This document shows, piece after piece, positions 1 through 5,165 of a DNA stretch of 7,523 nucleotides (within the stretch, counting starts at the first letter, position 1; every line of letters begins with the position of its first letter). A program made the position numbers and the translations under genes. The notes below the pieces were generated by a model. The model searched no databases and had not been told where the DNA came from. It saw only the letters and a program-made list of their open reading frames with translations. Source of the stretch: Parcubacteria group bacterium (GTDB lineage: Bacteria > Patescibacteriota > Minisyncoccia > JACQLN01). Where the stretch lies: contig JACQLN010000003.1 in assembly GCA_016204035.1 (NCBI GenBank), forward strand, positions 1-7,523. Direction: 5' to 3'.

Positions 1-176
1 AAAGCGGAACTTATGAACTTACCCAGATAAACATTAGGAGGCCATTAAAAAAGGCTGGTTTGGTGTTTCTGTGCATCGTGGTTCTTAATTCGCTACCTAA
101 ATAAAGGGACGAAAAAGGGAAAAAGGGTTGTGAATTAAGGATCGAGATGGGTAAAAAGGAATGTAAGAAAAGTCCT

Positions 177-203
177 TTGACAACTAAATATATGTCAGAT
201 AAT
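177..203 (+). promoter_or_regulatory. Possible sigma70-type promoter, distal
   Basis: A perfect -35 hexamer TTGACA (177-182) is followed after 15 nt by GATAAT (198-203), a 5/6 match to the -10 consensus. The spacer is shorter than the preferred 17 nt, which weakens the call. It points toward the surface-protein gene and would give a leader of roughly 215 nt. Bacterial consensus hexamers are assumed to apply to this lineage. Confidence 0.4.
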
Positions 204-299
204 CCAGCCATAGTGGCACTGCATTTAATCAGTTTTAGGTTTTATTTCGGATCAATGGAGTTAAAAAGTCCGGTCGGTTCCCATTATTGGGGATAAGAC

Positions 300-328
300 T
301 TGACTCCGAATGTTTAAAGATTTATTAG
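300..328 (+). promoter_or_regulatory. Likely sigma70-type promoter, proximal
   Basis: TTGACT (300-305, 5/6 match to the -35 consensus) is separated by exactly 17 nt from TATTAG (323-328, 4/6 match to TATAAT). The predicted start near 335 gives a leader of about 90 nt to the ATG at 427. With the distal site it would form a tandem promoter pair, which suits a gene expected to be strongly expressed. Confidence 0.45.
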
Positions 329-412
329 TCAGTTGGTCTTAAAAAATAAATTTGCGGGTTTAGATTCATTTAGGGACTTTGTAAAAAGGTGCCTGGGTGG
401 ATTTAGACCAAA

Positions 413-418
413 AAGGAG
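413..418 (+). promoter_or_regulatory. Shine-Dalgarno site that fixes the surface-protein start
   Basis: AAGGAG lies 8 nt upstream of the ATG at 427, ideal spacing. It falls inside the longer frame that could begin with GTG at 397. The 397 start is therefore unlikely, because its extra ten residues (MDLDQKGEKQ) would simply be a translation of the ribosome binding site and would precede a normal signal peptide. Confidence 0.8.
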
Positions 419-426
419 AAAAACAA

Positions 427-3400
427 ATGAGTTATTTTACTAGCAAGCGCCGCGAGCTAGCTAGCAAAATCGTTTCCGTTGGTTTAATGGTAACGACTTT
501 TGCTTGGCTCGTAGGCGTTCCTTCTGCTGGCGCAGCTACGACTGCGGAGACGATTGCGACTTTATTGGCGCAAATCCAAGCTCTACAGGCGCAGTTGGTG
601 GCCTTGCAGGGCGGTTCTAGCACAGGCGCAACGGCTTGCACCTTTACTAGATCGCTAACAGTAGGCGCGCGCGGTGATGATGTTACTTGCTTACAAAGCT
701 ACTTAACATCAACCGGCCACTACACTTATTCCGGCGGCGCTACGGGTTACTTCGGTTCCATAACAAGAACTGCGGTGGCCGCGTGGCAAGCTGCCAACGG
801 TGTTAGCCCGGCGGTAGGTTACTTCGGCCCCCTTTCACAGGCCAAATACAGCGCTGTGGCAGGATCGGTAACGACTCCAACCACACCGACCACGCCCACG
901 ACTCCAACCACACCGACAACCCCAGCGGGTAGCGGTTTAACGGTGGCTTTGGCAAGTGACACGGCGGCGGCGGGTTTGTTTGGCGAGAGTTTCGCTTCCA
1001 GACCTTTCACCAAAGTTAACTTTACGGCTTCGTCCGATGGCGACGTTACGGTTAAATCGGTTACTATTGAAAGAACCGGACAGGCCCAAGACGCAGTTTT
1101 TAGCGGTTTGATCCTATTGGATGAAACCGGCACCAGAATCGGTACTTCCAAAACACTAAATTCCAACCACCAAGCTGTTTTGAACGAACCGTTCGTGGTT
1201 AAAGCCGGTACCACGCGAGGTATGAGCATTGCCGGCGATTCCGACAATAACCAAGACGCTTATGCTGGCCAGATTGCCACTTTAAGCTTGATCGCGGTGG
1301 ATGCCGGTTCGGCCACGGTTAACGGCACCTTGCCGATTGTAGGCAATGGTATGACGATTAACTCCACTCTATCAGTGGGTACTTTAACGCTGACTACGGG
1401 TGCTAGAGAACCAGGTTCCAGCCCCACCAAGGAAGTCGGTTTAACCAATTACACTTTTGCTTCGGTTAAATTATCGGCTGGTTCAGCGGAAGACATGACG
1501 GTTAAATCTGTAAGATGGAACCAATCCGGTTCGGCCGCCACAGGTGACTTAACCAATGTTAAAACCTGTATTGACGGCGGTGATTGTTACGATCACACAG
1601 TTTCCAGCGATGGCAAATACTACACGGCTAAATTCGGCGATGCCGGTTTGAAACTGGCTAAGGGTGAATTCAAAGATATCTACATTAAAGGCGACATTGT
1701 AAGCGGTTCCGGTCGCGGTGTGGACTTTGATCTTTACAGGTACGCCGATATTAAAGTTACCGGCAATGTTTACGGTTACGACATTTTACCCACAGCCACC
1801 AACTCGGCTGATTCGGCTACGGACGATGACGGCACATTCCAAGATGCCAATCCTAACTACGACGGTTATGAAGTTACGATTTCCAACGGCACAATCAACG
1901 TAACCAAGTCGGCCAAAGTTTCAGCTCAAAATGTCGCGGTGAATTTATCTAACCAAGTTTTGGGCGGGTTTGACATAGAAGTAAAAGGTGAAGAAATTTC
2001 GGTAGCAGCTATGAACTTTGACGTGTCTACGGTGGAATCGGCTGGCACAGGCGGCGCCATAAACAGCGATGATATCACCAGCATTACTTTGGTGGATGGC
2101 AACGGTAATACAGTGGCGGGTCCAGTAGACGGTGTGGCGGGTGGTAACAACGGTATTCAATTTACCGATACAGTTACCTTCCCCATCGGCACCAACACTT
2201 ACACTATCAAAGGTAAGTTAGGCACCGATTTCTTAAGCAACGACACAGTGTTGGCTTCTACCACGCCCGGTTCCGACTGGACGACAGTAAGAGGCAAAAC
2301 CACGGGTAATTCCATTACGCCTACCCCGGCCACGGCGGTTACAGCTAACACTATGACGGTCAAGGCAGCTTCGTTAACTGTTACGGTTTCTCCGACGCCG
2401 TCGGCTCAAAGCGTGGTGACCGGTTCCAAAGCCTTCGTTTTTGCCAATTATGTTTTTGACGCTTCGGCTTCGGGTGAAGACATTAGGACAACTTTATTCA
2501 AAACTAGAGTTACGGGTACAGCCAACACGTTTGACCAGTTACAGAGTTGTCAATTGTTTGACGGTGCGACTGCGCTGACCACAGGCGGTAACACCAACAG
2601 CCCGGCTAACAGTGTAACCACTGGCGATGATCTTACCTTCAACTTGGATAGCGGTTTGATTACGCCCAAGGGCTCGGTCAAAACCATTGCCTTAAAGTGC
2701 GATGTTAAAGGCAATGTTGATGCTGAAGCCACGGCTGGCACAACCACATTTAGTTTGGGTGTCACCAACGCGGCAGGCAGTATGACCAGCACCGGTCAAA
2801 CTTCGGGTCAATCGGTTACAGAAACCATTACGCAGGGTAATGGCCAAGCCATGACTTTGCGCAGCGGCGGTTCGTTAGCGGTAGCGTTGGATTCTTCCAG
2901 CCCAGCTCTTAAATGGGTGCAGGCAGGCGCGACCGACCAAACTTTGGCTGTGATTAGAGTTACGTCTACTTACGAAGATGTTAAATTGGAAAGAATCGGT
3001 TTGCAGATTGCTTCTTCCACTACTAACGGCACTGACATTATGGCTTCCAATACACCGTCCGATGTTCAAAAGGTGACATTGTGGAATGGCGCCAAGAAAA
3101 TTGGAGAAGCCACATTCTCCAGCACCGATTATGCTACCACTACCTTCTCAACAGGTTTTGGTGCTACCGATGCTGATTTAACGGTGGTTAAAGATGGCCA
3201 AATGTTGATTACGGTTAAGGGTGATATCGGAAGCATTGGCACAGTTACACAATCCTTCCCCGGCCACTTGATTATGGTTAACTACGATTCAGGTAATGCC
3301 GATGACGAAGCCAACGCGGGTATTAAAGGCGTGGGCGCTTCATCCGGTACAGCTTTGTATTCGGGTGGTTCCGATACGGCTTCTAATGGAGCCAGAATCG

Positions 3401-4251
3401 CTAAAGCTATTCCAACAGTGGAACGCGTAGCATTGACCACGAGTGAAGCTAAGCTTTCGGACGGTTCAGCCAAAACTTTATACAAGTTCAAAGTGACTGC
3501 TCCGGCTGGTACCAATGGTGTAAGTTTGTATAAGTTTACCTTTAGTGTGGCTACATCAACTCAAAACTTTGCTGATACGACTACCGGTAAAAACTTATCT
3601 ACTTTCCGTTTGGATACTTTCCAGGTTTACTGTTACTCGGATGCTAATTTCTCATTGGCGTCCTGCGGTTCTTACGATAACAGCGGTCTTTTGAACCAGG
3701 GTGGTTTGGCTGATGCCACGACCAACGAAGATGCTCAATCAGGAACATCAGACGACAATAATGTTGCGGCCAACGCTGTTCCGACAATGATTGATGTCAC
3801 CTTTAATCCTTCGGACAGTGCCCAGGGCTCAACGGCCGAAGCTGTTAGAGTTTCAGCCGGTGAATCCAGATACTTTGCTTTGAAAGCAAGCGTAACTGGA
3901 AGCTCTACAACGTCGCCCCAGGTTACCGCCAGAATGCTCGGCGATGCTTCATTTGCCTCGTTGGCTTGCGGACAGACAGTCAACAGTGTTCTGCAAACCT
4001 GTACCAACACGGGCAATGGCGGCTCCGATGGTGGCGATGTAACCATTATGGCCGACAACTGGAGCACCGGAAGATATGTCTTTGCTACAACAGCCAGTAT
4101 AGTGGATTCTTGGGATGATGAAGACTTTATTTGGTCTGGCAACTCTACGAATACCACTCAAAGCATAGTTGATTACGACTGGTTCAATGGTTACTTGGTT
4201 CCCGGTCTCTCCAACAGCGATGTTGGTACGGCGGAAACCTTAGCCCCCTAA
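427..4251 (+). CDS. Secreted S-layer-like surface protein with peptidoglycan-binding domain
   Basis: Encodes 1274 residues. Residues 1-36 form a Sec signal peptide: basic KRRE, a hydrophobic core around IVSVGLMVTTFAWLVGV, and a likely cut after SAGA. A short helical A/L/Q-rich segment follows (about 40-62). Residues 71-143 resemble a PG_binding_1 domain (paired hydrophobic repeats with GxxGDDVxxLQ, GYFGxxTRxAVxxWQ and GYFGP), which in this family binds peptidoglycan. A linker of six TTP triplets (149-166) leads into about six divergent beta-rich modules, roughly 170-315, 316-460, 480-645, 646-812, 813-990 and 991-1225. Several share a motif like EDVTVKSV near the start and a KG(D/N) strand near the end. 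The acidic, aromatic tail (DSWDDEDFIWSG, DWFNGYLVPGL) may be a separate element. There are ten cysteines in five near pairs, no LPXTG signal and no C-terminal membrane helix. The protein is rich in T, S, G, A and V. It probably acts as an abundant cell-surface or S-layer protein anchored to the wall through its N-terminus; the S-layer role is inference. An adhesin is the main alternative. Confidence 0.85.
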   Translation: MSYFTSKRRELASKIVSVGLMVTTFAWLVGVPSAGAATTAETIATLLAQIQALQAQLVALQGGSSTGATACTFTRSLTVGARGDDVTCLQSYLTSTGHYTYSGGATGYFGSITRTAVAAWQAANGVSPAVGYFGPLSQAKYSAVAGSVTTPTTPTTPTTPTTPTTPAGSGLTVALASDTAAAGLFGESFASRPFTKVNFTASSDGDVTVKSVTIERTGQAQDAVFSGLILLDETGTRIGTSKTLNSNHQAVLNEPFVVKAGTTRGMSIAGDSDNNQDAYAGQIATLSLIAVDAGSATVNGTLPIVGNGMTINSTLSVGTLTLTTGAREPGSSPTKEVGLTNYTFASVKLSAGSAEDMTVKSVRWNQSGSAATGDLTNVKTCIDGGDCYDHTVSSDGKYYTAKFGDAGLKLAKGEFKDIYIKGDIVSGSGRGVDFDLYRYADIKVTGNVYGYDILPTATNSADSATDDDGTFQDANPNYDGYEVTISNGTINVTKSAKVSAQNVAVNLSNQVLGGFDIEVKGEEISVAAMNFDVSTVESAGTGGAINSDDITSITLVDGNGNTVAGPVDGVAGGNNGIQFTDTVTFPIGTNTYTIKGKLGTDFLSNDTVLASTTPGSDWTTVRGKTTGNSITPTPATAVTANTMTVKAASLTVTVSPTPSAQSVVTGSKAFVFANYVFDASASGEDIRTTLFKTRVTGTANTFDQLQSCQLFDGATALTTGGNTNSPANSVTTGDDLTFNLDSGLITPKGSVKTIALKCDVKGNVDAEATAGTTTFSLGVTNAAGSMTSTGQTSGQSVTETITQGNGQAMTLRSGGSLAVALDSSSPALKWVQAGATDQTLAVIRVTSTYEDVKLERIGLQIASSTTNGTDIMASNTPSDVQKVTLWNGAKKIGEATFSSTDYATTTFSTGFGATDADLTVVKDGQMLITVKGDIGSIGTVTQSFPGHLIMVNYDSGNADDEANAGIKGVGASSGTALYSGGSDTASNGARIAKAIPTVERVALTTSEAKLSDGSAKTLYKFKVTAPAGTNGVSLYKFTFSVATSTQNFADTTTGKNLSTFRLDTFQVYCYSDANFSLASCGSYDNSGLLNQGGLADATTNEDAQSGTSDDNNVAANAVPTMIDVTFNPSDSAQGSTAEAVRVSAGESRYFALKASVTGSSTTSPQVTARMLGDASFASLACGQTVNSVLQTCTNTGNGGSDGGDVTIMADNWSTGRYVFATTASIVDSWDDEDFIWSGNSTNTTQSIVDYDWFNGYLVPGLSNSDVGTAETLAP
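871..924 (+). repeat. TTP-triplet linker repeat inside the surface-protein gene
   Basis: Six consecutive 9-nt units each encode Thr-Thr-Pro. At DNA level they group into two 27-nt copies (871-897 and 898-924) differing at three third-codon positions, so a 27-nt duplication is likely recent. The encoded proline/threonine linker separates the peptidoglycan-binding domain from the beta modules. It is probably an extended spacer and a plausible O-glycosylation target. Confidence 0.9.
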
Positions 4252-4260
4252 CTTTAGATA

Positions 4261-4287
4261 ACCACTTGTGGTCGCGTCTGACGCGAC
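4261..4287. repeat. Two overlapping short palindromes after the surface-protein gene
   Basis: ACCAC TT GTGGT (4261-4272) overlaps a second palindrome with stem GTCGCGT (4271-4277), loop CTG and ACGCGAC (4281-4287). Neither is followed by a T run, so they are not terminators by themselves. They sit between the stop codon and the terminator and may protect the 3' end of the transcript or belong to a dispersed intergenic repeat family. That family membership cannot be tested within this window. Confidence 0.6.
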
Positions 4288-4293
4288 GGTTAG

Positions 4294-4328
4294 CAACCCC
4301 CCGATACAAAATCGGGGGGTTGTTTTTT
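4294..4328 (+). terminator. Rho-independent terminator of the surface-protein gene
   Basis: A perfect 12-bp stem (CAACCCCCCGAT at 4294-4305 with ATCGGGGGGTTG at 4311-4322) has a 5-nt loop ACAAA and is followed directly by six T residues (4323-4328). It lies about 40 nt after the TAA of the surface-protein gene. It should end that transcript and separate it from the TPR-glycosyltransferase unit. The strength of the stem fits a highly transcribed gene. Confidence 0.95.
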
Positions 4329-4347
4329 GTTCCGGATTTGGTATTAT
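4320..4347 (+). promoter_or_regulatory. Possible promoter of the TPR-glycosyltransferase operon
   Basis: TTGTTT (4320-4325) and TATTAT (4342-4347) are separated by 16 nt, in the only gap where the second unit could start after the terminator. The start point would fall near 4354, only a few bases before the ATG at 4359. The transcript would then be nearly leaderless, which agrees with the absence of a Shine-Dalgarno site. The -35 box overlaps the terminator stem and T run, so the call is weak. Confidence 0.3.
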
Positions 4348-4358
4348 TCTACTTTGTC

Positions 4359-5165
4359 ATGATTATGTTAAATAAAAAATTAATTTTATCTATATTAGTC
4401 CTGATTATCTTTACTATTGCTGGCATAAATTTTGTCTTTAAGGACGATGAATCTAGTAATGTCAATATACCTCAAGTATTGGATGATTCTGATAACTCTG
4501 GTGACAAAATTACCGAAGAAGGTTTGACTGAAAAATTAGGTCCATCTTTGGATAGACAATCACTCGAGATTCCAAAATACACCGGCCGGCCGTTAGATGA
4601 AGTTCGCTACGGCCAAGGTTTCAGCGATCCGGGCGGCGGCGCCATAGAAAAAAAACGGGGCGATTTGAAGGTTTTAGCCGCAATTTTGGATGCTAATCCT
4701 TTGGGCAGTGGAGGTGTGGATGATTGGATCGCGGTGGGGGTTATAAAAAAGTTTTTTAACGATTTTGAGGGCACGCGCGATGCTTGGGAATATGCTGGAG
4801 TTTTGTATCCAAACAACGCCTTGTCTTTTGCTAATTTAGGTAACTTGTATGGGTTTTACCTGCACAACAATGTTAAAGCCGAATTAAATTTTAGAAAAGC
4901 GATAAATAACGATCCTTATCAACCAAGCTATTATATTGGTTTAGCTGATTTTTATAAAAATGTTTATACAGCTAAAAAATCAGAAGCGCCTAAAGTTTTA
5001 CTGGAGGGTATGGATATAATCAAAGATGTTAATTTGGTTTTGGCTTTAGCCACTTATTACCGCGATGAAGGTGATAAAACTAACGCGCTTAAATATTACC
5101 AAGAAGTGCTTAAACTCTCGCCCAATCATCCTGGTATAGCTGAAGAAATTGATCGGTTAAGGTGA
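4359..5165 (+). CDS. Membrane-anchored TPR repeat protein
   Basis: Encodes 268 residues. Residues 8-27 (LILSILVLIIFTIAG then NFVF) form one hydrophobic segment after a basic MIMLNKK start, so the protein is either anchored by an uncleaved N-terminal helix or secreted; no lipoprotein cysteine is present. A polar, acidic linker rich in D, S and N occupies about 28-85. Four roughly 34-residue tetratricopeptide-like repeats follow at about 121-154, 155-189, 190-224 and 225-258. The last is the clearest (NALKYYQEVLKLSPNHP); the third is degenerate. TPR units normally mediate protein-protein contacts, so a scaffold role at the membrane for the glycosyltransferase encoded next is plausible but inferred. 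The open frame extends upstream to a TTG at 4266, but that start lies before the terminator. ATG 4359 or 4365 is therefore preferred; neither has a Shine-Dalgarno site. The TGA stop overlaps the next gene by one base. Confidence 0.8.
   Translation: MIMLNKKLILSILVLIIFTIAGINFVFKDDESSNVNIPQVLDDSDNSGDKITEEGLTEKLGPSLDRQSLEIPKYTGRPLDEVRYGQGFSDPGGGAIEKKRGDLKVLAAILDANPLGSGGVDDWIAVGVIKKFFNDFEGTRDAWEYAGVLYPNNALSFANLGNLYGFYLHNNVKAELNFRKAINNDPYQPSYYIGLADFYKNVYTAKKSEAPKVLLEGMDIIKDVNLVLALATYYRDEGDKTNALKYYQEVLKLSPNHPGIAEEIDRLR

Larger units (their letters stand above)
1..426. other. Leader and intergenic region, no convincing gene
   Basis: This moderately AT-rich stretch precedes the surface-protein gene. 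I find no open frame with protein-like character starting inside it. A stop-terminated frame without a start codon runs from base 3 to the TAA at 102-104 and encodes a basic then hydrophobic stretch (RRPLKKAG followed by LVFLCIVVL). It could be the tail of an upstream gene, but it is too short to call. The rest contains two promoter-like sites (177-203 and 300-328) and the Shine-Dalgarno site at 413-418. I see no tRNA, terminator, riboswitch-like fold or CRISPR repeat here. The long distance from either promoter to the start codon leaves room for a 5' untranslated leader of about 90 or 215 nt. Confidence 0.6.

Noticed and set aside
3..104. Stop-terminated + frame encoding a short hydrophobic segment, possible tail of an upstream gene
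   Set aside because: Only 33 codons are visible, without a start or recognisable motif; the two other + frames are closed nearby, so it cannot be excluded but cannot be supported.
11..211. 66-residue minus-strand open frame
   Set aside because: No ribosome binding site, no recognisable protein character and no partner gene; it lies in AT-rich leader sequence.
333..411. 7-bp inverted repeat TTGGTCT / AGACCAA near the predicted transcript start and the Shine-Dalgarno site
   Set aside because: A 7-bp match over a 65-nt gap is expected by chance at this scale; no extended pairing supports it.
397..426. GTG start extending the surface protein by ten residues
   Set aside because: The extension translates the Shine-Dalgarno region (413-418), and ATG 427 has ideal spacing and gives a standard signal peptide.
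819..1247. 142-residue minus-strand open frame
   Set aside because: Shadow of the surface-protein gene; its VVG-rich repeat is just the antisense of the TTP linker.
3735..4157. 140-residue minus-strand open frame
   Set aside because: Shadow of the surface-protein gene, without its own signals; opposite-strand openness follows from the codon composition.
4266..4358. TTG start for the TPR gene at 4266
   Set aside because: It would place the intrinsic terminator and the short palindromes inside the coding region; the first plausible ATG after the terminator is 4359.
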